From: Telopea speciosissima
Lineage: Eukaryota > Streptophyta > Magnoliopsida > Proteales > Proteaceae
DNA length: 64,000 nt
Assembly: GCF_018873765.1 (NCBI RefSeq)
Contig: NC_057919.1
Coordinates: 24,840,698-24,904,697 of the forward strand
Reading direction: 5' to 3'
Made by a program: the position numbers and the translations under genes. The stretch's first letter is position 1. Each line of letters begins with the position of its first letter. Below the pieces are notes generated by a model. That model worked only from the letters and a program-made list of their open reading frames with translations, was not told the origin of the DNA and did no database searches. This document shows positions 47,976 to 58,955 of this stretch, in pieces.

Positions 47976-50900
47976 TCAACACTTGTAGATACCAGAGGGG
48001 TCTGCATTTTGAACAATCCATGGATGCTCAAGAAGCTTGTGTAGTGGGAGACGTTCTGAAGAATCCTTGACAAGCATCTAGTATCCACAAGTGATTCAAA
48101 ACTCAAAACTTAATTATGTTCAGAAACATGAAAAATCTCAAATGTTTATTGACAGGAGAAGAAGATCTCACCTGACTAATAAGGTCCTTTGCTGCTGAAG
48201 AAACCATTGGTTTTGGAGGAAACTTGAGATCCACCTTTACTATCCTGCATTTGTTTAAACCATCGACATCAGCATCTCATGGGGAACGGATTGCACCCAA
48301 CAGAAATAATTAGTTTCAGGTATCAGAAATCTTCTGGTACAGAATGTAGATTGAATTCTAATAGTAGGAAAAATATGCCAGCTCCAAAAGTTCACATTCG
48401 TTGTGAAAAACAGAAATTTCTCACTAACATATTGAGAATAACATTGTCAATGCTCCTTTTCTCTGACTAATCATCACGAGAGAGAGAGAGAGAGTGCAAA
48501 ACTAGCATTTTCTGTTGAAAGAAGAATACATCTTGCAGGGAAAGGATTGCACCCAACAGAAATAATTAGTTTCAGATATCAGAAATCTGAATATGTTGGT
48601 TTGGAGGAAACTTGAGATCCACCTTTACTATCCTGCATATGTTTTTAACCATCGACATCAGCATCTCATGGGGAAAGGATTGCACCCAACAGAATAATTA
48701 GTTTCAGGTATCAGAAATCTTCTGGTACAGAACGTAGATTGAATTCAGCTCCAAAAGTTCATATTCGTTGTGAAAAACAGAAATTTCTCACTAACATATT
48801 GAGAATAACATTGTTAATGCTCTCTTTTCTGTGACTAATCATCGTGAGACAGAGAGAGAGTGCAAAACTAGCAATTTCTGTTGAAAGAAGAATACAGCTT
48901 GAAAAATTGGTAGTTTGGACAATGACTTATGTTCTATTTACCTTCTATATGTGTCTGAGTGTTCTTTCGCTTCAAATGGGGGTACCCCATAAAGGAACTC
49001 ATAGCAGAGGACACCAAGGCTCCAAATGTCAACACTTGCATCATGTTCTACACTCTCGACTGTAAACGGAATGACTATTTTACTAAACAACCAAACCAGA
49101 ATATATAGGCAAAGCAAAAAAAACTGATTAAAGAGTTTTGTTCCTACACAATTGACCATACCCATCTCAGGTGGAAGGTAATCCAGTGTACCACACATGG
49201 TCCGCCTGCGATTAAATGTATGCACAGACCAACCAAAATCTGCAATTTTCAGTTCACCCTGTGGATAGCATCAAGCATTAAGAATAAGCCCATGAAATGC
49301 CATGTAATCAATAAAAGGAAGTGGTAACTCTGAGCCAGACTTAAGATTATCACCTGCGCACCAATCAGAAGGTTCTCCGGTTTGATATCTCTATGTATAA
49401 CATGCTTTCCATGGCAATATATGAGTGCCTGTGCTAATGATGAAATATACTGTACCACATGCAGCATTCCATAATTTCTAGTTAGGTAAAATTGATAATT
49501 AGGAAAACTTGAAGGAGAAATATGAATCCATGTTACTTCATCAATATTAACAAGAAACTGTCAATGATAAACGGAGAGAATAATGTGAAACTGTGCCAAG
49601 TTCACCATAGGTAGAGGGCTCACCGTGGCAGCACGCTTTTCACTGAAGTACTTGCATTTCTGAAGCTCCTTGTAGAGTTCACCTTTGGCTGCATATTCTA
49701 GTATCAAATAAACCCGTGTCTGCAATAATTATTTGAACAAGATAATAACTGGTCAATGACTAAACATTTGTTCCCTTGAGTCTTGGACTAGAATAAACCT
49801 CCATCGCCCCCACCAAAAAGGTGGGAGGGGGGGGGGGGGGAGAAGTAATGGACCAGGCATTAAGATGGTTCATCAGTTTCCAGACCTGATCATAGAAATA
49901 TCCATAGAGGCGTAGGATGTTAGGGTGCCGTAGATGGCTTTGTATTTCAACCTCCCTGCGTAGCTGATGCTCAACCTGAGATTGCTTGAGCTGGCTCTTA
50001 AAAAGTACTTTAAGTGCAACGATGTGACTGCTCTGTTTTGATGAATGAATAGCTTTATATTACTTGATTATGGAAAATAAAGACTACAATCAAGATTGCA
50101 TGAAACTACAAGATGGGATTTTCAATAAGCACTTGAAATGAAACATGCATTATAGTTCAAGCTTGAAAAGAAAAATGCTTACATTTCTAAGAACAAATGA
50201 CAAATAATCATATGCAAATGGAATGTTTGGTTTAAATAGTATGAATTTGTAATTCTTACAAAGCTTTAGTCCCTTACTCAACCAAAGATAAAAGAAAACC
50301 ATGGGATACTATATGCAAATGGCAATAAAGGACGACAACATTGATACCATACATAAATCAAGGCAGTAGGGGAAGAGAAGATATGTAAAACCTCGCGACA
50401 GCTGAAATTTTGGTAATTTTAAGTTCGGACAATGTGGTTCTATAATTGGTCGAAGATTCAAGCTCCAAAAACCCTCTTTTACCACCCCCTTTATGGATCC
50501 TAACATAACTGTAATGTCTTTCTGCCTCCTGCTTATTTCTTACTATTCTGGATCTCCTAGTATACTATCATTAGAACAGACAGGCTCTAAATTAAAATGA
50601 TTGATAGATTACAAAGACACCTAGTATCAGCTCGCATTCCACAAAAACCTACCCGATTCAGAAAATTAGAAAGAAAGGGGGAGAAACAAAAGATTCCTCC
50701 AAAAAAAATGTAATTGGAATCCAAAAACAAACCTTCTTTTCCCTCGCCAAATAGACATGACCGAATTTTCCTCTTCCGAGAGGCTTCCCAATGTCAAAAT
50801 CATTCAGAGTCCACCTTTTCTTCTCTGCTGGGGAAACCTCTGAAGAAGTCTGGAAAAAAAAAACCGTAGATTATCAGAAAGCCATGCTCATCGTAAACCC

Positions 50901-51297
50901 AAGAACTATGTCAGATATTCAACGAATCATAACAAATACATTGTCGATCCAAGAGTTCAAGAGGAAACAATTCAGCCAGACGAAAATTCAAAAATCCCTG
51001 GAAAGAGAGTAAAATCCATGAAACTGACCCAAGTACCCCCCCCCCCCCACATTGCCCAGATTTTCTAATCTGTTAGTAAAAAGAAGAAGGGGGGAAGAAA
51101 AAGAAAGAATGGTGAAGAGTAGGTAGCCCAAATTACGAACTGACAAGAACCCTAAGATTTCAGGTTTCTTCCAAGCAGGAAATGAAAGGGGGTTAAAAAT
51201 AAAAAATCCCTGACGCCAATGCAAAACCCTAATCAGATTGAAACCTAAGATTGATAGATACCTTTTCTTCAGATTGCACTTCTGCAGCGATCGCCAT
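47976..51297 (-). CDS. AUR1: Aurora kinase, plant alpha type, copy B (9 exons)
   Basis: A duplicate of the 26214-29760 gene with the same exon plan: 51297-51262, 50849-50733, 50032-49886, 49719-49624, 49449-49354, 49258-49162, 49059-48942, 48244-48172, 48077-47976. All junctions keep GT..AG, and phases close to 293 codons. The kinase motifs ([46 protein letters not shown]) are unchanged. Over exons 2-8 I count 18 base differences from copy A, only two changing an amino acid (Val to Ile in exon 3, Ser to Pro in exon 8), so both copies look functional and constrained. The N-terminus reads [12 protein letters not shown] and the C-terminus ends SGIYKC, two residues shorter than copy A. Intron 7 contains a partial duplicate of exon 8. 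The AACGG element is kept upstream. Confidence 0.95.
48600..48632 (-). pseudogene. Decoy partial exon 8 in intron 7 of Aurora copy B
   Basis: The acceptor (CATATGCAG) and the first ~33 bases of exon 8 (GATAGTAAAGGTGGATCTCA and on) are duplicated here, about 390 bp upstream of the true exon on the transcript. The copy runs into unrelated intron DNA without the exon 8 donor. Use of this acceptor would truncate the kinase unless a cryptic donor follows. Copy A has no such duplicate. Confidence 0.8.
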
Positions 51298-51427
51298 GGG
51301 GGAAAGAGGAAGGAAAGTGAGTGAGTGAGAGAGAGAGAGAGAGAGGGAGAGAAGGAGAGTGAGAGAACGAACGAGCGATGAAACGCAAGGGAACGAAACG
51401 ACGAAATGAATTAACGTTGGCCCCGGT

Positions 51428-51438
51428 TACAACGGTCG
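51428..51438 (+). promoter_or_regulatory. AACGG core, candidate mitotic (MSA-like) element, copy B
   Basis: TACAACGGTCG about 130 bp upstream of the start codon, identical to the site in copy A. See the copy A site for how it matches the MYB3R consensus. Confidence 0.5.
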
Positions 51439-51490
51439 GATTTGTGCGGGCCAGCTTGCACATTTGAATTAACGTTCGCGAGGAAAGTAT

Positions 51491-52530
51491 TCAGTGACAT
51501 GTCGGCGTAAAGTAATTTCGTGGTAGTCTGGGATCATACGAGATATCTAATCTAATGGCCAGAGATGTAAATGGAAAAAATAAAGTGTGCTCAGGGCATT
51601 TATATATTGGGATAAAAAAGGAAGAAGAGGAGAGGTAAACGATTCCTTTCTTTTGTTACACTCCTTTTAATTTTATAAATTTACTTTTCAAAATTATCCC
51701 TTCCATTTACTTTTCTTTCAAAGAGGGAACAAAAGTTCTACCAAAAAAAAAAAAAAAAGAGGGAACAAAAGAGAAAAATATATTTCTTTTTTTTGTTTTG
51801 GTTGAAAAAGAGAAAAATATATTTCATCAAAAAAGAAAAAAAGAGAAAAATATATTCTATTATGCTCTTTTGAAAAAAAGGGTTGTTCGAAGTTTGGCAT
51901 CATAACAGTTTTGCCCTTAAGCAAAGTTCGAATCAGGTATAATAAGGGTATTTTTGGTAAATAAAATATGATATTCATTAATATACTTTGCTTATATACA
52001 AATGGCAAGGATTTTGTTTTTGTTTTTTTTTTTTTTTGGTAGATAGAAAGCCTATTCATTCATAAGCGCCCAATGCCAAGCAAAGTAAATCAAGATACAT
52101 AAAACAGAATGCTGCCTAGTGGGGTGGTTCGTGTGCCCAGACACAAGAGCTTTCGAAATTACCGCTTATCCCCGTGAAATAAAAAAATCTCATTTATGCT
52201 GATACCTCTATATGCACTCTCATTGGCTTTGTGCTAGTACCAGGGTTATGCGACCAGGCAATGACCTCTTGCCTTTTTTAGAAAAAAAATTTGCTTTTTT
52301 TTTTGTACCACTAATTTGGTATCAACCGTATCAAATGGATCACAGATACTGTCGATCAAATACTAATCCTAAATCCATGGCAAAATGATTTTGTCTTTTT
52401 TATTGCACATAATAGCATGGTGGCAACTTATTATCAATATCTATGGTTACATGGAGATTAATCCTTGAAAAAACAAAGGGACCCTTTGATGACATTCTTC
52501 TTGTCTTCGATTGTAAAACAATAAAATTAT
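51491..52530. other. Intergenic DNA with A/T runs and a possible LINE tail
   Basis: A T-run followed by GGTAGATAGAAAGCC (52019-52048) looks like the poly(A) tail and 3' end of a minus-strand L1-type element, but no coding part follows. The rest is AT-rich, with repeated AGAGAAAAATATA motifs near 51770-51860. No gene. Confidence 0.4.
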
Positions 52531-52680
52531 TGTTGAGTTTTATGTCATATATTTTGTAGCGGTCCACATAATTATTATTGAGCTTATTATACATGTTTGG
52601 ATTGGGATTTGGATCCACTACATGTATAGGAGTAAAATTGTAATTGTGTGGGGATTAGGGATTTTAGGGTTTTCTATATA

Positions 52681-53568
52681 TTTTCTCTATTTTGTTGATC
52701 ACATCCTTCTTGTTTGTCCTTTCGCCCAAGCTATATGTTCGTGTCTCGTCTCTCTTATATCCCATCCCCCCAGCGGCATCACCCACTTTATTCAGGGTCA
52801 TTCAAAGCTGGGACCTATCTTCTCGGCGAGATAAGCATGGGTGGAAGGAGATTGCTAGTCTTGGCTCCTTTATTATTTGGTTTCTCTGGAAAGCAAGGAA
52901 CGATCTCCTTTTCAACCAGATAACTTGGAGTCCTATGGAAGTGGCCTCAAAAGCGGAGAAAGAGTTTTAGGAATTTTATTCGGCTACATCCAAGCAACCT
53001 TGTGCAGTCCGTGACCAAAACCCACCTGCTAGATCAAGGTTGGCTCCTCCCCCTGCTTGGTCTCCTCCGAGTCCTCCTTCCTTGAAGCTGAACACTGACG
53101 CGTCTCTCATTGAAGGTAAAGGAGGCTTGGGGATTATTATTCATAATCATCTAGGAGAGGTGGTGGTCGCAATTTCAGAGCCCTCACAGTTTTCATCAGT
53201 CTTCTAGGGTGAAAGTTTAGCTTTAAGAGCTGGTTTGCTTGAAGGCATCTCAAAAGGTATTGATCATCTCTTTGTGGAGGTTGACAATCTGGAGCTAGCT
53301 AAGTGTATTTTCGACCGTAACCACTCTCCTCCCTTAGATTGCATAAACATCATTCAAGACATCCAACATCTCCAGTCTTTTTTTGTTTCTTGTTCAATGT
53401 CTCACATCTCCAGGGAGATTAACAGCGTAGCTGACTCCCTGGCCCGAAAAGCCTTGTCCCTTGCGTGCAGGACAACATGGCAATCTTCCACTCCTTGGTT
53501 ATCTGAGATTTGTAATTCAGATTCCTTACGCTAGTCACGCTTTAATATATAGACCATTCCTTACCATA

Positions 53569-53593
<25 letters not shown>
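52681..53593 (+). pseudogene. LINE remnant with RNase H (RVT_3) domain, inserted in an LTR
   Basis: Plus-strand coding for the C-terminal part of a plant non-LTR element: WFLWKARNDLLFNQITWSPM (near 52880), Pro-rich linker, KLNTDASLIEGKGGLGIII (53085-53140), ESLALRAGLLEG, VEVDNLELAKC and REINSVADSLARKALSLA (53415-53470). The catalytic pattern D..E..D..D of RNase H is present. Two in-frame stops (TAG at 52968; TAG near 53205) inactivate it. It ends in an (AT)n tail (53565-53600). It splits the 5' LTR of the surrounding element. Confidence 0.87.
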
Positions 53594-53599
<6 letters not shown>

Positions 53600-53600
53600 T
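53565..53600. repeat. (AT)n microsatellite at the LINE 3' end
   Basis: A nearly pure AT run, with one TG interruption, between the LINE C-terminus and the resumed LTR. Confidence 0.9.
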
Positions 53601-55397
53601 CTTTATGTGGAAAACCCTAAATACAAGCAAGGGAGATTACATTGTAAGGTGGAGAGCGGTGTAAAGAGTTTTCTTGACTCCGTAAAGAATCTTGGTTCTC
53701 TGGGTGGAGGTCAACATGCGTGTCAAACCATATTAAATTATTCATGGTTATGTATGATCGTTTTATTTGTTTCTTCCCCATGGTTGTGCATTCGTTCCCA
53801 ACAAGTGGTATCAGATTAAGGTTCAACATAACATCACAGATGAAATCTCGAAAACAAACGGTGTACAAGGAGAGCGGAAGAAGAAAAAAGATGCATAGAA
53901 ATAAAACACTACACAATTCCAATTCTGATACATTATGAAGAGAAGAGAGAAAAAAATGGAAGATGATTAGGTTTGGGGTTCATGATTTGAAAAACATGGT
54001 CAAGGGTAGAGTTTGATATCCCAAGGTTTTTTAGTACTACATTGCAGTTCATGATGCGAGTCAAGCCGATTTCAAGTAGATTTCATTTCATTAGTATTGA
54101 TCTTACAAGTTCGTGCAGATCAATGATGATCGGGTTTGTTGAAGTTGATGGCGAGCAAGTACAAATATCGTTCCAAGTTGAAAGGTTGAGAAATAATTTA
54201 TTATTATTGTGAGGATGAAGGTCACTTAAAGAGGAATTGACAAAGGCATAAGGAGGAGGACAAGAAAGGGAATGGAGATAAATCATCTACTGCTATTGTT
54301 GTGAGAAGGGTCCTGAAGTGATGGAGATGTCTATCTCACTACTTCATTAGGTATGTAAACTTCAGATTGGATTTTAGATTTAGGTTATTCATTTTATATG
54401 TGTTTAGTCGGGAATCAATTTGCTATATCATATATATAATAATGGTATTGCCAAAATGATAACTAAAGCGAAAAACATGATTTTTGGGATTAAGACTGTA
54501 CATATTCACAAGTGTTGATGGGATGTGAACTTTGACTAGGGTTAGACATGTGCTGAATTTAAGGAAATTTTTTATTTCACTGGAAACACTAAATTCGAGA
54601 GGTTTCAGCTACTCATTTGAAGGTTGAATTTTCAAGGTTTCAAGAGGGGCCATGATTGTGATGTAGAAATGAATGATTGGTAATTTGTACAGACTTGTAG
54701 GAGCGGTTGAAAGAGGTGCCACTACCATTAGAACTTAGGCAAGAGGTATAGACAAATTATGGATGTTGCAGGTAGTTCAAGTTGGGAACACATATAGGTT
54801 GGAAAGAAATGAGTCTCTTTCACTTTGTATTTGGTGAGTGGAAGTGATCTCTCTCATTGGATCGCAGCGATAGGGAGGTGGAACTACATCACATCATATA
54901 GTGATAAGCTATGCATGGTACCCTGGGCAGGGGTGTGGGCCATGTCGATTGGGTATGGTGGATAGGTAGAGATAATGGTAGAGTTTGCAAAGTCGACATC
55001 AATAACTCTTCAGGGTGGCTTTCAAAATCCAAGCCAAAGTGGAGACTATTGAGTTTTATGTCTTATATATTGTTGTTGTTCACATATTTATTATTAGGTT
55101 TGTATTTGTTTGGGTCAGTCTTTTGGGTCCATTACATGTATAAGGGTAAAATTATAATTATGTGAAGATTAGGGTTTTTAGGGTTTTTTATATGTGGAAA
55201 ACTCTAAATACAAGCAAGGGAGATCACATTGTGAAGTGGAGAATTGTGTAGATAGTTTTTCTAGCTTATTAAAAAATCTCTAGTTCTCTGATGTTGATGT
55301 TGATGTAAGCATTTGTACAAAACCATGTTAAAATTTTAATGTTGTGAATGGTTGTTGCTTGATTTCTTCTTCGTGGTCTGCACATTCATCCCCAACA

Positions 55398-55805
55398 ATT
55401 GTTTTTAATTATTTTTTTCATTTTTTTAAGTTGATATTCAAAAACCTATGTTTGATATCAATAAATTAGTGGACAGACAAAATTTTCTTTCATCCATTGA
55501 GAAGGAGGAATCCCCTCAACACTCATGATATGACCTTATGATTTTGGTGCTATCATAAACTCCCACCTCTTATTATATGAGGTCGGAAACACCTCTCAAT
55601 CTTTATTAAATATTGATTCTTTGAAAATCGAGCCCAACATAAGGATTATTTATTGTTTAAGCACATTTTGGCCCAACCTTAAGATGAGATCCATTATTCT
55701 ATAGTCTAGTATATGTCTACATGATAATGTTATTAACTCCAATGTCTCCTCCACTTTGTTGGGATCTCAAGAACTTTTGCATATTCAAGGATGTTATGGA
55801 TTCCA
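55398..55805. other. Intergenic AT-rich DNA, no gene seen
   Basis: Flanks the LTR element on one side and the minus-strand LINE on the other. Nothing else is recognisable. Confidence 0.5.
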
Positions 55806-56960
55806 ATTTTTTTTTTTTGTCGAAAGAAAACTTATTTTTATCACGTGCCCAAAGCACGGTATTTGAGTAATAGAGATCAGACAACCATGGAATGGATAAT
55901 GACCAATTTGTTTCACACACACAGGACAATGCCTTCCTAGCCAGGGAGTCAGCCACGTTGTTAATATCCCTGAAAATGTAGCGAAAGGAGCAAGGTCTAA
56001 AATGTGTTGCAAGGCATTGCATATCCTGGACAATATTGCAAACTTCATATTGACAAGAGGTTGACCTATTAGTTAGTGCCAGGATAAGCTCTTTGCAGTC
56101 AGACTCCACCAAGAGATCATCAATGCCTTTTCGAAATGCTGTATAGTAGCCCCAATCTTAGCTAAGGCCTCTCTTTGCAATACTGAGCCGAGGTGGATAG
56201 GGGCCGACACAACCACCAACGGATTTCCTTTGAAGTTCCTAACAACGTAACCTAACCCTCCCATGTCTCCATTTATAGAAGCATCCAAATTGAGTCTAAA
56301 GACAGGAGGATTTCGGGGTGGGTACCACGTTGCATTGTGAAGATTGGAGCTTTGGTTGGCATGCTGATTGTTTCGCTCTTGACCCCTTTGAGAGTTGATG
56401 AATTCTTGAGCCCGAGCTCCCGTTGTCTTAATGACTTCTGCTGGGGATTTCTTTAAGCCTCTGAACATGAACTCATTGCGAGCTAACCAAATTTCCCAAC
56501 ACAAGAATGATGCTAGGCTTGAAACTTCTCTACCCACTTGTTTTCTGCCAGTGAAGAAAGTATTCCAATATTGTATAAATTGAGGTAACTGGGGAGTGGG
56601 TGGGGGGGGGGGGTAAAGGAGTATATGAGCCATTGATTCTATACTATTTTCACAAAGATGGCAATTAGGGGTCTACTAGGACTTTTCTGAGAGCCAAGTT
56701 CCGTCCTGTAACCAAGCCTCATGTGCACACTTGCCATAGAGAGTTGCGGATTTTGGGGAGAGTATAGCATGAATTTTTTTATGGATTTCAATGAAGTCCT
56801 AAAAAAAGGGAAAGGAATTTGTGCACGTAGATTCCATGCATCGATTCATCCAATAGGGGGTGGGGCTTTAGGGTTATTCTGGATAGACATTTATGCCCAT
56901 TTTGACAATAGTTAATGCCAACCATGCACATGCACAATTGTGCATAAGAACTACTGCCCA
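55806..56960 (-). pseudogene. LINE remnant, zinc finger plus RNase H (RVT_3)
   Basis: Minus-strand coding: YGKCAHEAWLQDGTW and CHLCENSIESMAHILL (zinc-binding, about 56740-56620), WEIWLARNEFMFRGLKKSP, RLNLDASINGDMGGLGYVV (near 56300-56240), then after a frame change VESDCKELILALTN and RDINNVADSLARKALSC (near 55985-55930). A T-run at 55806-55819 is its poly(A) tail read on the other strand. Related in layout to the 52681 LINE but in opposite orientation. The frameshift near 56110 and upstream stops make it inactive. Confidence 0.85.
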
Positions 56961-57504
56961 CAAAAAAAAAAAAAAAATCTTCCATGACTTTGGGGAAAAA
57001 TCCCTCTGCTAGGGGAGGTGGATAGGTGAATTGATCCCATGATTGGACTTTTAATCATCATTACATTTCCATTCTTTATTGATAAAGTCGAAACTACCCT
57101 CCTGTTGATCATCTGACATTGCCAAGTGCCCATAGTGTAGGGAAGTGAAGGGGGCTCGGTCCTTTCGATTTTCTATCAATATATTGATTTGGGTTTTCTC
57201 GTTGAGCCACATAGGGGTTGCAAGCAAGGGTTTAGTGTGTGGAACAATATTTGCAGTGGTTGATACCGATATCGATACGATACGATGCTGATTGGATTTG
57301 ACTAATATGTTTGAATCTGTCGAAGAATGAAAAAAAGAAAAGAAAAGCCGTGGCTGTGTCGATCAATGTGGACTGGTATCCGTACCGGGTTGATCCCGTA
57401 TTAATGGAATGGTACTTACTAGCGTAAAATTGTCGGGAAAAAAAAAACAGTTTTTAAGGAAAACCAAAGACAAAATTGTCTGATCCCGGTCGGTGTAGTA
57501 TTGG
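56961..57504. other. Intergenic DNA, no gene seen
   Basis: Contains CGATACGATACGATGC-like short repeats near 57270-57290. No coding support. Confidence 0.5.
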
Positions 57505-57512
57505 TTCCAAGG

Positions 57513-57871
57513 TAGGGATGTAAATGGATATCTGAAAATCCGAATCTGATCCGCATCTGTATCTGTATAGGGACATTCGAATTCGTTTAAAGATATCTGA
57601 AAAAAAAATCTGAATACTCTGATAAAAAGCAGTCGAAAAAAAAAATCCGAATACTTAATAATAAAAAATTAAGTAAATAATGATCTTGAAGATTTTTGAA
57701 GATTCATCAGGTTCTAGAATATGAGGAAAAGAGAATCATGATCTAAGAGATATGGATTGACAGTGAATTGTATCCGCTGGGGGGAGGAATGTCCGGCTTA
57801 CACAAGGCAGAGATGTAAATGGACCTGTATCCGATCACATCCGATCCGTATCTAAGCCGTTTACATCCCTA
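57513..57871. mobile_element. hAT-type MITE with 8 bp target duplication
   Basis: A 359-bp element with termini TAGGGATGTAAATGG and the complement of TAGGGATGTAAACGG. It is flanked by a perfect 8 bp direct repeat TTCCAAGG (57505-57512 and 57872-57879), diagnostic of hAT-superfamily insertion. The interior is rich in ATCCGAAT/TCTGATCCG repeats and non-coding. Confidence 0.93.
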
Positions 57872-57944
57872 TTCCAAGGTGACTGATCCTTGATTCGATA
57901 CCAAGTACGTATAAATTGAAAAAGAACACCACACCACTTGGTCA

Positions 57945-58300
57945 GGCAGCGCACGGACCTGGCTCCTGTCCAACCGTGACGGGAGCTAGAAGGTCCAACG
58001 CTCAGAAACCACCCCAAAAACAAGGGTGGGGTGGTCATTTCACATGCGGGGACAAGTGGGACCCACCTATGAAATGACCACCCCACCCCTGTTTTTGCTG
58101 TCGTTTGGCGGGACTGGATGCTCCAGCTCCCGCCACGGCTGGGCAGAATCCTTTTCCGGCAGCGCACGCTGCCCCTGCATCCTAGCGGTGTGCAAAATGA
58201 CGGCCGCACCCCCTGAACCCTGGAAAGGGTCAGGGGGGTGCGGCCGTCATTTAACGCGCATCTGTGTCAGGGCGCAGGGGCGAAGAACGCTACCTTAGTC
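57945..58300. repeat. GC-rich fold-back region with two strong hairpins
   Basis: Arms at 58015-58042 and 58070-58097 (GGGTGGGGTGGTCATTTCA and complement) form one hairpin. 58195-58252 forms another with about 26 bp arms (AAATGACGGCCGCACCCCC and complement). An outer pair (GACGGGAGCT near 57979 and AGCTCCCGCC near 58126) encloses the first. GC content is far above the surroundings. It resembles a fold-back MITE family. No target duplication was identified, and it lies just upstream of the AP4S gene. Confidence 0.75.
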
Positions 58301-58472
58301 GCGCGGACGGACTACGACTGCTACTCTTCACGAATCATGGGCTTTTGGTAAGACAATGACCGAGTCACGGTTAATTTCGTTCCATAGCGTATCAGCGTAT
58401 GTCACACCTTAGTCGCTGCGGTAGTTTCTGTTGCTGAGAGGCGCAAGCTCTGGAAACAGGGAAGGGAATTAG

Positions 58473-58955
58473 ATGGGGATCAGATTCATACTGCTTGTGA
58501 ACAAGCAGGGCCAAACCCGCCTTGCCCAGTACTACGAGTACCTCACCCTCGATCAGAGAAGAGCTCTCGAGGGTGAAATCGTCCGCAAATGCCTTGCCCG
58601 TAACGAGCAACAGGTTTCTATCTCTCTCTCTCACATGCTTGACCCAATTTTTTGATTTCGCTTTTTTCTCTTCTATACGCCCTCTTATCTTCCAGCGTGT
58701 TGATGATCCTTCATGGTTTTCAGTTTTATGAGGCTTTTGTTATTGATATTGCTCTGTTACGGACACAACACCGTTATGCCTTAATTTGATGGATTTGGAA
58801 TATTTACTTGACCTTGAAACTGTTTTCCTCTTTTTGCTATTGAGGCCAAACCATCTCTTTTATCTCAGTGTTCATTTGTCGAGCATCGGAACTACAAAAT
58901 TGTCTACAGGCGCTATGCATCACTGTTTTTCTTGGTTGGGGTTGACAACGATGAG
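58473..58955 (+). CDS. AP4S: AP-4 complex sigma subunit, first two exons only
   Basis: The small (sigma) chain of the AP-4 adaptor, which packs cargo into vesicles at the trans-Golgi network. Exon 1 is 58473-58613 (MGIRFILLVNKQGQTRLAQY ... CLARNEQQ) and exon 2 is 58869-58955 (CSFVEHRNYKIVYRRYASLF ... VGVDNDE). Both have proper GT donors, and exon 2 has a TTTTATCTCAG acceptor. Together they give 76 of about 143 residues, and the match to the plant AP-4 sigma N-terminus is close. The next exon should begin around NELAILEF; I could not find it up to 64000. Either intron 2 is over 5 kb, swollen by the TIR and RTE elements at 62177-63871, or this is a truncated copy. The open frame of the two exons is intact. 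Confidence 0.9.

Larger units (their letters stand above)
38965..51490. repeat. Segmental duplication, copy B (Aurora locus)
   Basis: Direct-orientation copy of 24130-29945. It is interrupted by insertions absent from copy A: a MITE (39073), an LTR (39597), a 4.58-kb element (40391), a local duplication (45257) and a further ~2 kb of unmatched DNA (45389-47370). It lacks the SINE and solo LTR of copy A. Confidence 0.93.
52531..55397 (+). mobile_element. Small non-autonomous LTR retrotransposon with a LINE in its 5' LTR
   Basis: 5' LTR: 52531 (TGTTGAGTTTTATGTCATAT) to 53803 (TTCCCAACA), interrupted by a LINE at about 52681-53593. 3' LTR: 55047 (TATTGAGTTTTATGTC) to 55397 (CCCCAACA), 351 bp. 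Shared inner blocks are ACATGTATA.G.GTAAAATT, GTGGAAAAC and AAATACAAGCAAGGGAGAT. A primer site TGGTATCAGA follows the 5' LTR (53807) and a GTGGAGAC purine tract precedes the 3' LTR. Flanking 5-mers are ATTAT and ATTGT (one mismatch). The 1.24-kb interior has no pol motifs, so it would depend on another element. Confidence 0.82.

Noticed and set aside
47810-48070. Plus-strand frames over the Aurora 3' exon
   Set aside because: Shadows of Aurora exon 9 on the opposite strand.
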